A stretch of 64,000 nt of DNA from Nocardioides seonyuensis (GTDB lineage Bacteria; Actinomycetota; Actinomycetes; Propionibacteriales; Nocardioidaceae), in the NCBI RefSeq assembly GCF_004683965.1, contig NZ_CP038436.1, positions 3,162,001 to 3,226,000 of the forward strand, in the 5' to 3' direction. Of the stretch, positions 27,264 through 37,097 are shown in pieces; positions within the stretch are counted from its first letter, which is position 1, and every line of letters starts with the position of its first letter. The notes below the pieces were generated by a model, which made no database searches, was not told the DNA's origin, and saw only the letters and a program-made list of their open reading frames with translations. Made by a program: the position numbers and the translations under genes.

Positions 27264-27354
27264 CGCAGGGCAGGTGCCCCGGTGTGTGCCTCGTCATGCA
27301 CCGGGCTGGAGAATCATGAGTGGACCTGTCCGCGCACGACCACAGGAGCACCCG

Positions 27355-28521
27355 ATGCCTGCCTCCCGCACCCTGCCCACCGACGAGTCCGTCGAGCTGC
27401 TCAAGCTGGTCCGCGACATCGCCGGCCGCGAGCTCGCCCCGCGCAGCGCCGAGGCCGAGGCGACCGAGACCTTCCCGCGCGAGGTCTTCCAGCTCCTCGG
27501 CCGGGCGGGCCTCCTGGGCCTGCCCTACCCGGAGGAGCACGGCGGAGGGGGCCAGCCCTACGAGGTCTACCTCCAGGTGCTGGAGGAGATCGGCGCTGTC
27601 TGGGCGAGCGTGGGGGTCGGTACGTCGGTCCACGCGCTGTCCTGCTTCGGCCTGGCGGCGTTCGGCACCGAGGAGCAGAAGCGGGAGTGGTTGCCCGACA
27701 TGCTCGGCGGCGAGCTGCTCGGCGCCTACTGCCTCTCCGAGGCGCACGCGGGATCCGACCCGGCCGCGATGCGCACGACGGCGCGTCTCGACGGCGACCA
27801 CTACGTCCTGGACGGTGCGAAGGCTTGGACCACCCACGGCGGCCACGCAGACTTCTACAAGGTCATGGCGCGCACCTCGGACGACCGCAACGGGATCTCC
27901 TGCTTCCTCGTCCCCGCCGACGCCGAGGGCCTCTCCGCAGACCCCCCTGAGCGCAAGATGGGGCTGACCGGCTCCGCGACCGCCACGATGCGCCTGGACG
28001 GCGTCCGCGTCCCGGTCGAGCGGCGCCTGGGGGAGGAGGGCGACGGGCTCAAGATCGCCCTCGCCGGACTCGACTCGGGGCGGCTCGGCATCGCCGCTGT
28101 CGCCACCGGGCTAGCCCAGGGAGCACTCGACCAGGCCGTGGAGTACGCGCAGGGGCGCGAGACCTTCGGACAGCCCATCATCGACCACCAGGGCCTCGCC
28201 TTCGTGCTCGCGGACATGGAGGCAGCCGTCCAGAGCGCGCGGGCGACCTACCTCGCAGCCGCGCGGCTCAAGGACCGCGGGCTGCCCTTCGGGCGCGAGG
28301 CGAGCGTCGCCAAGCTCGTGTGCACCGACAACGCCATGAAGGTCACCACCGACGCGGTGCAGGTGCTCGGAGGCGCCGGCTACACCCGTGACTTCCCCGT
28401 CGAGCGCTACATGCGCGAGGCCAAGGTGATGCAGATCTTCGAGGGCACCAACCAGATCCAGCGACTCGTCATCTCCCGCCACCTCAAGCGTGGCGACGCG
28501 GGGACGATCACGCGAGCCTGA
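27355..28521 (+). CDS. Acyl-CoA dehydrogenase (short, butyryl/short-chain type)
   Basis: 388 residues, the standard size. The N-terminal helical domain has LGLPYPEEHGGGGQPYE. The beta domain shows AYCLSEAHAGSDPAAMRT and GAKAWTTHGGHADFYKVMAR. The C-terminal domain has GRETFGQPIIDHQGL and VLGGAGYTRDFPVERYMREA. IFEGTNQIQRLVISRHL carries the catalytic Glu (FEGT). AGGAG precedes the ATG at 27355. It stands alone as a transcription unit and would feed electrons to ETF. Confidence 0.92.
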   Translation: MPASRTLPTDESVELLKLVRDIAGRELAPRSAEAEATETFPREVFQLLGRAGLLGLPYPEEHGGGGQPYEVYLQVLEEIGAVWASVGVGTSVHALSCFGLAAFGTEEQKREWLPDMLGGELLGAYCLSEAHAGSDPAAMRTTARLDGDHYVLDGAKAWTTHGGHADFYKVMARTSDDRNGISCFLVPADAEGLSADPPERKMGLTGSATATMRLDGVRVPVERRLGEEGDGLKIALAGLDSGRLGIAAVATGLAQGALDQAVEYAQGRETFGQPIIDHQGLAFVLADMEAAVQSARATYLAAARLKDRGLPFGREASVAKLVCTDNAMKVTTDAVQVLGGAGYTRDFPVERYMREAKVMQIFEGTNQIQRLVISRHLKRGDAGTITRA

Positions 28522-28710
28522 CCCAGCACGCCCAGGTCCAGACCAGGTGGACGAAGGGCGGACGTCGGTGGTGCCATGGAGGTCCGGGCGGCTCGCGCCA
28601 CCCGGGCAACGGGGAAGAAAAACCGGCGGTGCTCGCACGGCCGGCTCGGGCGCTCGACGTGTTCTCTCACCGCACCGGGTCGTGTGACATCCACACGAGG
28701 AGCAGAGCGC

Positions 28711-29370
28711 GTGAAGGTCCTGGTGGTCACAGAGATCCGCCTCTACCGCGAAGGTGTGGCAGACCTGCTGCGGGCCCTGCCCGACGTCTCCGCGGTGGCC
28801 AGCGCCTCGACCGCCGCGAGCGCTGTCTCGGCGGCACGCCGCCAGGAGTGCGACGTGGCCCTGCTGGACATGAGCATGTCCGCCCCCGTCGAGACGATCG
28901 CCTCGTTGGTGACCTCCCGCCCCGCCCTGCGTGTGGTGGTGCTGGGCGTCCCCGAGCAAGGACCCCAGGTGGTCGCCTGTGCCGAGGCCGGGGTCTACGG
29001 CTACGTCTCGCGCGACGCGGGGTTCGAGGACGTCGCCGGCGCGCTCCGGTCGGCGGCACGCGGAGAGGTCGCCTGCTCGGGCCGGGTCGCAGCGGAGCTC
29101 ATCCAGCACATCAGCAGACAGGCGCGGTCCAGGCCGGTGGCTGCGGCCTTCCTGGCCCTCACCAGGCGTGAGCGCGAGGTGCTGCGCCTGATCCAGAGCG
29201 ACATGTCCAACAAGGAGATCGCCCGCGCCCTGGACCTCCAGCTGAGCACGGTCAAGAACCACGTGCACAACGTCCTCGCCAAGTGCGGGGCGACGGCCCG
29301 CGCGGAGATCACAGGCGTCCTGGAGCAGCCCGAGGTCCAGTACATCGAGGGTCCGGTCCCGCTCGGCTGA
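28711..29370 (+). CDS. NarL/LuxR-type response regulator with altered acidic pocket
   Basis: 219 residues, GTG start with GAGGAG 8 bases upstream. The receiver domain is followed by a LuxR HTH: LTRREREVLRLIQSDMSNKE and IARALDLQLSTVKNHVHNVL. Asp53 in LLDMSM is the expected phosphorylation site. The usual acidic pair near the N-terminus is replaced (VVTEIRLYREG, Thr7-Glu8), so phosphorylation may be altered or absent. It stands first before the contractile-system genes, separated by a strong hairpin, and is the best local candidate for their transcription regulator. No histidine kinase is adjacent on this side. Confidence 0.85.
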   Translation: MKVLVVTEIRLYREGVADLLRALPDVSAVASASTAASAVSAARRQECDVALLDMSMSAPVETIASLVTSRPALRVVVLGVPEQGPQVVACAEAGVYGYVSRDAGFEDVAGALRSAARGEVACSGRVAAELIQHISRQARSRPVAAAFLALTRREREVLRLIQSDMSNKEIARALDLQLSTVKNHVHNVLAKCGATARAEITGVLEQPEVQYIEGPVPLG

Positions 29371-29376
29371 CCCGTC

Positions 29377-29398
29377 GGGGGCCCAGTACCGGGCCCCC
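29377..29398. terminator. Perfect GC hairpin after the LuxR-type gene
   Basis: GGGGGCCC, a 6-base loop AGTACC, then GGGCCCCC. The 8-base perfect stem starts 7 bases after the stop of the response regulator gene. It has no U-run but is typical of actinobacterial terminators. It probably separates the regulator transcript from the structural operon or attenuates read-through. Confidence 0.6.
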
Positions 29399-29487
29399 TC
29401 CTGGATCCAAGTCAGATCCCGCGGCCCATTGTGCGGTCGGCAGCCGAGGCGTCGTACTGGTGGTCCACGAGTCGGTGAGGGGCGGGC

Positions 29488-29883
29488 ATGGCGGAGCCAG
29501 GGACGGAGCCGGGAACGGGGCAGGTGCGGATCTGCCTGGTGGGCTGCAGCGGACTGCTGGGCGACATCATCTCCGACGCCGTCAGCCGTGACGGGGGGAT
29601 CGACGTCGTCGCGAGCGTCGCGGGTCCCGCAGGGCTCGCGGACCTGGCGGACACCGGGCCGGGGCTCGCCGACATCGACCTGGTGGTCTGGAACTGCTCC
29701 GACGAGTCGCAGGCCAGCCGTTGGCTGGAGCGGACCCGGCCGTACCCCCGGATCCTCGCCGCCGTCGAGGACGGCCGTCACGCCGCTCTCTGGGAGCTCG
29801 CTCCCCAGCGGACCGCGCTCGGCCTGCTCTCCCCACGGCTGTTGACCGAGGTCATCCGGAGGCGAGCCACCCCGGCGAGCTGA
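29488..29883 (+). CDS. Degenerate receiver-like protein of the eCIS locus
   Basis: 131 residues. RICLVGCSGLLGDIISDAVS, then GGIDVVASVAG, IDLVVWNCSDE and PRILAAVEDGR follow the alternating strands and helices of a NarL-type receiver. The phosphorylated Asp position is occupied by WNC and the acidic pair is lost. It has no HTH. It may be a pseudo-receiver that titrates or modulates the LuxR-type regulator one gene upstream. A ribosome site GAGGGGCGGG precedes the ATG at 29488. No close family was recognised. Confidence 0.65.
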   Translation: MAEPGTEPGTGQVRICLVGCSGLLGDIISDAVSRDGGIDVVASVAGPAGLADLADTGPGLADIDLVVWNCSDESQASRWLERTRPYPRILAAVEDGRHAALWELAPQRTALGLLSPRLLTEVIRRRATPAS

Positions 29884-29916
29884 GCCACCACCCACTACCT
29901 GCCACAGGAGAAGCAC

Positions 29917-30285
29917 ATGACCGAGAAGCTGATCTGGGACGTGACCGTGCGCGCCGAGGACGGCCCGCAGCTGAGCGGGTCCGGAGTCCTGGAGGTCGAC
30001 GCCTACGACAAGCTCTCGGTGACCGTGCCGGCAGGGGGTGACCTGGACGTCGACCTCGGCCCCGGCTCCGCAGGGCTGATCTCGTGCCTCGTCCTGCTGC
30101 CCGAGGCGCCCAGCGACGACCTCACCTACGAGGTGGGCTCCGAGACCATCACCCTCGACCAACCGCAGTTCCTCTTCGGTGGCGCCGCCGACCTCGCCGG
30201 CAACCCCGCAAGCCTGACGATCGCGAACGCCGGCGCCTCCGACGCCGTCGTCGACCTCATGATCGGCCGCGACGCGACGTCGTGA
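29917..30285 (+). CDS. Small acidic beta-rich protein before the sheath gene
   Basis: 122 residues, unrecognised. The sequence is a run of short strands (LIWDVTVRAEDGP, GVLEVDAYDKLSVTVPAG, EVGSETITLDQPQFLFGG) with only one Cys and very few basic residues. It lacks a signal peptide. AGGAG precedes the ATG at 29917. The position directly before the sheath suggests a particle accessory protein. A jelly-roll or carbohydrate-binding fold is possible but not shown. Confidence 0.7.
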   Translation: MTEKLIWDVTVRAEDGPQLSGSGVLEVDAYDKLSVTVPAGGDLDVDLGPGSAGLISCLVLLPEAPSDDLTYEVGSETITLDQPQFLFGGAADLAGNPASLTIANAGASDAVVDLMIGRDATS

Positions 30286-30336
30286 CCGGCCCGGACCAGA
30301 CCGAATCCAGCCCCACAGCCCAGGGAGTCCGAAGCG

Positions 30337-31884
<1,548 letters not shown>

Positions 31885-31908
31885 GTCAGTTCGAGAAAGG
31901 GCAGCACC

Positions 31909-32433
31909 ATGGCCAAGTTCAGTGTCAACGCCCAGCGGTTCGACCCCTACCAGAACTTCAAGTTCCGGGTGAAGTGGGACGGCAGGTACGTCGCCGGCGT
32001 CTCGAAGGTCAGCGCGCTCAAACGGACCACCGAGGTCGTCGAGCACCGGGAGGGTGGCGACCCGTCCACCTCGAGGAAGTCGCCCGGGCGGACCAAGTTC
32101 GAGCCGATCACGCTGGAGCGCGGGGTCACCCACGATCCCGAGTTCGAGAAGTGGGCCAACAAGGTGTGGAACTTCGGCTCCGGGCTCGGCTCGGAGGTGT
32201 CCCTGAAGGACTTCCGCAAGAACATCATCATCGAGATGTACAACGAGGCCGGACAGGTCGCGATCTCCTACCAGGTGAACCGGTGCTGGGTCTCGGAGTT
32301 CCAGGCACAGCCCGACCTCGACGCCAACGCGAATGCCGTGGCTATCCAGACGATCAAGCTCGAGAACGAGGGCTGGGAGCGCGACTACGCCGTGACCGAG
32401 CCCACCGAGCCGACCTTCAGCGAGCCGTCCTGA
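31909..32433 (+). CDS. Inner tube protein (Cis1/Afp1-like, gp19 family)
   Basis: 174 residues of the T4 gp19 / Hcp-like tube family. DPYQNFKFRVKWDGRYVAGV and SKVSALKRTTEVVEHREGGD are the first strands. LERGVTHDPEFEKWANKVW carries the attachment helix. VSEFQAQPDLDANANAVAIQ leads to the final EGWERDYAV. Stacked hexamers form the tube expelled when the sheath contracts. AAAGG precedes the ATG at 31909. Only one tube gene is present. The TGA overlaps the next ATG by one base. Confidence 0.95.
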   Translation: MAKFSVNAQRFDPYQNFKFRVKWDGRYVAGVSKVSALKRTTEVVEHREGGDPSTSRKSPGRTKFEPITLERGVTHDPEFEKWANKVWNFGSGLGSEVSLKDFRKNIIIEMYNEAGQVAISYQVNRCWVSEFQAQPDLDANANAVAIQTIKLENEGWERDYAVTEPTEPTFSEPS

Positions 32434-33155
32434 TGGCCCTGGCCCCTCTGATGCGTCTGCGCCTGCTGGACGCGGTCACGGGGATGCACCCCGTGGACGC
32501 GGCAGTGCGGTGCCTCGCCGTCGCGTGCCAGGACCTGGCGGACCCGGCGGACCTGCCCCTCGGCCAGCGCGACGCGGCCCTGCTCGCGTTGCGCCGTCGG
32601 CTGCTGGGGGACCGTCTCCGGGCCTGCGCGACCTGTGCCGAGTGCGGGGAGGCGTCGACCCTGGAGCTCAGCGTCGCAGACTTGCTGGAGCGGATGGGCG
32701 GGGCTGCGAGCTCGCCGTGGGAGGTCCAGCACCAGGGCCGCACGCTGTCCCTGCGTGCGTTGACCAGCAGGGACCTCGCCGCAGCCGTGGCAGCGCCGTC
32801 GCCGCAACGTGCCCGGGACCTCTTGGTGCTCGCGGCGCTCGACCAGGACGAGGATGTCCACCCCGAGCCTGTGAGCGAGGAGCTGGCAGCCGTGGTGGCG
32901 GCGAGCATCGCCGAGCACGACCCCGGCGCGGAGATCCTCCTCACCGGCTCGTGCTCGGGCTGTGGGGAGCCCTGGAGCGAGGTGCTCGAACCGGCGCGCT
33001 TCGTCACCGCCGAGCTCGCTCACGAGGGTGCCCGGCTGCTGGCGGACGTGGCTGCGCTGGCCAGGGCCTTCGGCTGGACCGAGAGCGACGTGCTCGAGCT
33101 GTCAGACGCGCGGCGCCGTGCCTACCTGGACCTCGCCCTGGACATGGCGGGCTGA
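32433..33155 (+). CDS. gp26-like baseplate protein with zinc-ribbon cysteines
   Basis: 240 residues resembling the T4 gp26-type baseplate family (PF12322-like) that follows the tube gene in many eCIS loci. It is mostly helical. One cysteine set is RACATCAECGEAST (Cys65, 68, 71) and another is TGSCSGCGEPWSE near residue 175. Together they could hold a zinc. The C-terminal helix ends in ARRRAYLDLALDMAG. The family assignment is moderate; the position between the tube and the disordered protein is typical. Confidence 0.7.
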   Translation: MALAPLMRLRLLDAVTGMHPVDAAVRCLAVACQDLADPADLPLGQRDAALLALRRRLLGDRLRACATCAECGEASTLELSVADLLERMGGAASSPWEVQHQGRTLSLRALTSRDLAAAVAAPSPQRARDLLVLAALDQDEDVHPEPVSEELAAVVAASIAEHDPGAEILLTGSCSGCGEPWSEVLEPARFVTAELAHEGARLLADVAALARAFGWTESDVLELSDARRRAYLDLALDMAG

Positions 33156-33160
33156 ACGCC

Positions 33161-33967
33161 ATGACGGCCGCCACGACCCTTCTCTCCCGCCTCGTCGAGC
33201 GCCAGCGCACCCACCAACCGAGCCTGCGCCCCCTCCTGTCGTCGCGCTTCGAGCCGCTCGCGGGGGAGCCGGACGCCCCCGGAGACGGGCTGGTGGAGAA
33301 GGAAGAGCTCGTGCTGGCGCCGCCCGTCCAGCACCTGCCGTCCCGCGAGTCGGCCAGCCCACCCTTGCCGAGCGTCGCGGAGCCCGTGGTGGCCCGCGCG
33401 CCCGGGATGGTGGGCGGAGTCGGGCGGATCGAACCGGCGCCGGGGAGCGAGACGGCCCGCGTCCAGCGCATCGACCGGACCTCGACGCCGCCGACGTACG
33501 ACGAGCAGGTCGTCGTACGTCCCGAGCCGGCGGGGGAGCACCGTGCGCCGAGCAGGCCAGCCATTGCCGTCGAGGCGCCGCAGGAAGAACACCCGACGAC
33601 TGCTCGCAGGCTCACGCCGCGACACGGCGACCCCGCGCCGCGTGTCGAGTCGATGTCCACGCCGCTCCCGGCACCCCTGGTGGACGCGAAGACACGACAG
33701 GCAAGCGCCCATGCGGAGGCAGCTCGCCCCGAGAGGCCCGGAGAGAGGGTCGTAGGGGCGCCGTCACCGGCGACGCGCCAGCCGCCGGTGCAGCAGCCAC
33801 CAGTCGAGCAGCCCCTGACCGTCTCGGTCAGGATCGGCAGGATCGAGGTCCGCGCACCCGCAGAGCAGAAGGCTGCTCCCGCCGGAGCAGCCGCCCGGCC
33901 CACCCGTCCTGAGCCCCGCCTCAGCCTCGAGGACTACCTGGCCCGCCCCCGCCGGGGCTGGTCGTGA
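33161..33967 (+). CDS. Proline-rich disordered eCIS protein with IGxIEV tail motif
   Basis: 268 residues. The first 40 are a short helical head (TLLSRLVERQRTHQPSLRPL). About 180 residues of Pro/Ala/Arg/Glu-rich low-complexity sequence follow. The tail has VSVRIGRIEVRAPAEQ and RLSLEDYLARPRRGW. A disordered protein ending in this combination of IGRIEV and LSLEDYL recurs in eCIS clusters and is thought to belong to the particle. The role is unproven. The last codons overlap the start of the DUF4255 gene. Confidence 0.75.
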   Translation: MTAATTLLSRLVERQRTHQPSLRPLLSSRFEPLAGEPDAPGDGLVEKEELVLAPPVQHLPSRESASPPLPSVAEPVVARAPGMVGGVGRIEPAPGSETARVQRIDRTSTPPTYDEQVVVRPEPAGEHRAPSRPAIAVEAPQEEHPTTARRLTPRHGDPAPRVESMSTPLPAPLVDAKTRQASAHAEAARPERPGERVVGAPSPATRQPPVQQPPVEQPLTVSVRIGRIEVRAPAEQKAAPAGAAARPTRPEPRLSLEDYLARPRRGWS

Positions 33968-35220
33968 GCACCGGCGCGGCGGTGGCCGCGGCGACCGAGG
34001 CGCTGCGCAAGCTGGTGGAGAACTGGCTCGCCGAGGTCGACGTGGACAGCGTCCTGGCCAGCGGGCACGCCACCGTGACGGCGTTGCCACCCGACCAGCA
34101 CACCCTGAGCGGGACCGGTGCGCTGACGGGAGTGAACCTCTTCATCCACCGGGTCTCACTCAACCAGGGGTGGCGCAACGTCGACCTGCCCTCCTTCGAC
34201 GCGGGTGGATCCCGCACGGCCAACCCGCCGTTGGGGATCGACCTGCACTTCGTGCTCTCCGCCTACGGGCCGGGCCAGCTCGTCCCCGAGCACCTGCTCG
34301 GGCTGGGGATGCAGGTGCTCCACCAGCACCCGGTCCTGACGCGCGAGGAGCTGACGACCCTGCTGCCGAGCTCCCTGGGAGCGGGTCTCTCGGCCCAGGT
34401 GGAGCAGCTGCGGATCACGCCGGAGTCGCTCAGCTCGGAGGAGACGTCGCGCCTGTGGTCGGCGTTCGGCGCGAAGTACCGCCCCAGCTTCTACTACCGG
34501 GTCTCGGTGCTGCTGATCGAGGCCGCCGCGCCAGCGGTCGTGGCGCTGCCCGTCCTGACGCGCGGCGAGCGGCTCCCCGGTGACAGGGAAGCGGGTGTGA
34601 GCGCCACTCCGGACCTCGCGCCGCGCTACCCGGTGCTGACTGCCCTGGCCCCCACCGGAGGGCAGCCCGTGTCGGTCAGCGGAGGCACGGTCACCGCCGA
34701 GGGCGACCTGCTGGCGGGCGTCGGCCGCGTCGTCCGCCTGGTCAGTCCGCGGCGACGCAGCAGCGACCAGGTCGTCCTGGGCGCCAGCGCAGACCGGCGT
34801 CGGCTGACCTTCGTCGTGCCCGGGACCCTGCCGGTGGGCACTTATGACGTGACTGTGGCGGTGACCGCCCAGCCGGGCGATGCCGTCCGCACCACCAACC
34901 AGCTGCCGCTGGTCCTCGCCCCCACCATCACCACGCCCCTTCCGCTCGCAGTGGCCCGAGACAGCGCCGGCGACGCCGTCGTCTCCCTGACCTGCTCCCC
35001 GCCGGTCGAGCCCGACCAGTCGGCGGCGCTGATCCTCGGCTCGCGGGAGGTCCCCGCACAGCCGCACCCGAGCACCACCGGCTCGCTGAGCTTCGTCGTC
35101 CGCGACGCGCCGGTCGGGACCCACCTGGCCCGGCTCCGCGTCGACGGCGTCGAGTCGACCGTGGTGGACCGGGCGGCCAGCCCGCCGAAGTTCCTCCCGC
35201 GGGAGGTGGTCGTGTCATGA
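33964..35220 (+). CDS. DUF4255 tail terminator (Cis16/Afp16-like) with Ig-like extension
   Basis: 418 residues, GTG start. The N-terminal 195 residues are DUF4255/Pvc16-type: GTGALTGVNLFIHRVSLNQG, then PLGIDLHFVLSAYGPGQLVP and FSSFYYRVS-like PSFYYRVSVLLIEA. This protein caps the tube and sheath and sets tail length. Two or three Ig-like beta repeats follow (PVSVSGGTVTAEGDL and RRLTFVVPGTLPVGTYDVTV), an extension seen in some eCIS members. TGA and the next ATG overlap by four bases. Confidence 0.88.
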   Translation: MSTGAAVAAATEALRKLVENWLAEVDVDSVLASGHATVTALPPDQHTLSGTGALTGVNLFIHRVSLNQGWRNVDLPSFDAGGSRTANPPLGIDLHFVLSAYGPGQLVPEHLLGLGMQVLHQHPVLTREELTTLLPSSLGAGLSAQVEQLRITPESLSSEETSRLWSAFGAKYRPSFYYRVSVLLIEAAAPAVVALPVLTRGERLPGDREAGVSATPDLAPRYPVLTALAPTGGQPVSVSGGTVTAEGDLLAGVGRVVRLVSPRRRSSDQVVLGASADRRRLTFVVPGTLPVGTYDVTVAVTAQPGDAVRTTNQLPLVLAPTITTPLPLAVARDSAGDAVVSLTCSPPVEPDQSAALILGSREVPAQPHPSTTGSLSFVVRDAPVGTHLARLRVDGVESTVVDRAASPPKFLPREVVVS

Positions 35221-37097
35221 GCGTCGTGGACTCACGGCCCACAGGAGACCGGGCCCTCCTGGACAGGGAGCTCGACCACCTGGCTCGACTGCTCGACGGC
35301 GAGACCCGGGACGACGCGATGCTCGCCGAGGAACCCGGGGCTCGGACGCCCCTAGACACCCTGGCCGACGTCTTCGCGCTCACTCGCTTCGAGCGCGGCC
35401 TGGTCGCGCTCTGCCTGGGGGCCGAGGTGCACGAGGGCGTGGGCCGAGCGCTCTTGCGGCACGGTGGGAACGTCACCTGGTCGGTGGCGGACCGGGTGCT
35501 GCCGGAGAGTCACTGGTCGGCGCTGGCGCCGGGCTCGCAGCTGCGCCGCTGGCAGCTCCTCGACGTCGGCCCCGGACGGCTCGTCGACGCCCCGCTCTCG
35601 GTCGCCGAACCCGTGCTCCACCACCTGCTGGGCATCGACGACCTCGACCCCTGGCTGGTCCCGCTCGTGCACCCGCTCCGGTCCGCTGCGCTGATGGCCG
35701 GCTCCCACGGCGACGTGACCGAGGCCGTCACCCGCTGCTGGAGGGACCCGACGGCCCCCTGGCAGGTGATCGGCCTGCACGGAGACGACGAGCAGGGCCG
35801 TCTCGACGTCGCATGGCTGACGTCGGTCGACCTGGGCCTGGCGCCATACCGCCTGCGAGGCTCCGACCTCCCGGCAGACCCGGCCGAGCGCGCCCACCTG
35901 GCGACCGTGTGGACCCGCAGCGCCCTGCTGTCCGGCGCGTCGCTCGTCATCGACGTCGACGACCGCACGGACACCGGCGCGCTATCGGCGCTGCTGGATC
36001 GGCTGGACGGCCCGGTGGTCCTGAGCAGCCGGAACGCGGTCCCGATCACGGACGTCGTGCACCACGAGGTACGACGACCCGAGTCAGCCGAGCAGCGGCA
36101 GCTCTGGCGGGCCGTGCTGGAGGGGGTGACGGACCCGGAGGTGCTCGCCGAGGTCGACCTGCTGGCCGCCACCCACCGCCTCAGCGCCCGTGAGATCGAG
36201 CAGGGTGCCTCGCTGGCCCTGCTCGACGGGGCGTCCGCCGTGGGCGGCCGGCTGCGTCGCCAGCTGCGGCGGGGCGACGTCGATGCCCTGGTCAGGGTCA
36301 TCGAGCCCCGGGCCAGGTGGTCGGACCTGGTGCTGCCACCCGACCGCGTCGAGCTCCTCCGTGCCATGGTCGACCAGGTACGTGTCCGCTGCGTGGTGCA
36401 CGACGACTGGGGGTTCGCCGATCGCAGCAGCCGCGGGCTCGGCTCGACCGCGCTGTTCGCGGGAGAGCCCGGGACCGGCAAGACCATGGCGGCGGAGGTC
36501 GTCGCTGCCGAGCTCGACCTCGAGCTCCTGCACGTCGACCTCTCGGCAGTGGTGAGCAAGTACATCGGCGAGACGGAGAAGAACCTCGCACGCGTCTTCG
36601 ACCGCGCAGACCAGCAGGGTGCCATCCTGCTCTTCGACGAGGCCGACGCCCTCTTCGGGCGCCGCACCGAGGTGACCGACAGCCACGATCGGTACGCCAA
36701 CATCGAGGTCAGCTACCTGCTCCAGCGGATGGAGTCCTATCGCGGCCTCGCCATCCTCACCACCAACGCCCGAGCGGCCCTGGACAAGGCGTTCGTCCGC
36801 CGTCTCGGCTTCATCGTGCAGTTCCCCTTCCCCGACGCGATGCACCGGCGTCTCATCTGGGAGGGCGCCTTCCCGGACCGCACGCCCACCCGGGACCTCG
36901 ACCACGCACGCCTCGCCTCGCTGTCCCTCAGCGGTGGGTCCATCAGCAACATCGCCAGGGCGGCCGCGTTCCGGGCCGCCTCGGCCGGGGGACCGGTCAC
37001 CATGTCCGACCTCGCGTGGGCCGCACGTGCCGAGCTGGCCAAGTCCGACCGGGTGCTCGCGCCGGCCGACCTGGCCGGGTGGGAGGCGGGATCATGA
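35217..37097 (+). CDS. AAA+ ATPase of the injection system (Cis15/Afp15-like)
   Basis: 626 residues. The N-terminal half (about 1-380) is the helical and winged-helix region typical of Afp15/Pvc15. The C-terminal AAA+ domain has Walker A GEPGTGKT at 416-423 (Lys422), Walker B ILLFDEADALFG with Asp474-Glu475, and FVRRLGFIVQFPFPDAMHRR with the arginine finger. In relatives it is needed to assemble the particle or load cargo. ATGA overlaps join it to both neighbours, directly before the DUF4157 effector gene, which fits a loading role. Confidence 0.92.
   Translation: MSVVDSRPTGDRALLDRELDHLARLLDGETRDDAMLAEEPGARTPLDTLADVFALTRFERGLVALCLGAEVHEGVGRALLRHGGNVTWSVADRVLPESHWSALAPGSQLRRWQLLDVGPGRLVDAPLSVAEPVLHHLLGIDDLDPWLVPLVHPLRSAALMAGSHGDVTEAVTRCWRDPTAPWQVIGLHGDDEQGRLDVAWLTSVDLGLAPYRLRGSDLPADPAERAHLATVWTRSALLSGASLVIDVDDRTDTGALSALLDRLDGPVVLSSRNAVPITDVVHHEVRRPESAEQRQLWRAVLEGVTDPEVLAEVDLLAATHRLSAREIEQGASLALLDGASAVGGRLRRQLRRGDVDALVRVIEPRARWSDLVLPPDRVELLRAMVDQVRVRCVVHDDWGFADRSSRGLGSTALFAGEPGTGKTMAAEVVAAELDLELLHVDLSAVVSKYIGETEKNLARVFDRADQQGAILLFDEADALFGRRTEVTDSHDRYANIEVSYLLQRMESYRGLAILTTNARAALDKAFVRRLGFIVQFPFPDAMHRRLIWEGAFPDRTPTRDLDHARLASLSLSGGSISNIARAAAFRAASAGGPVTMSDLAWAARAELAKSDRVLAPADLAGWEAGS

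Noticed and set aside
26779..27354. Upstream extension of the second acyl-CoA dehydrogenase
   Set aside because: Antisense to the DUF6328 membrane protein; ATG 27355 has a good ribosome site and gives the standard protein length.
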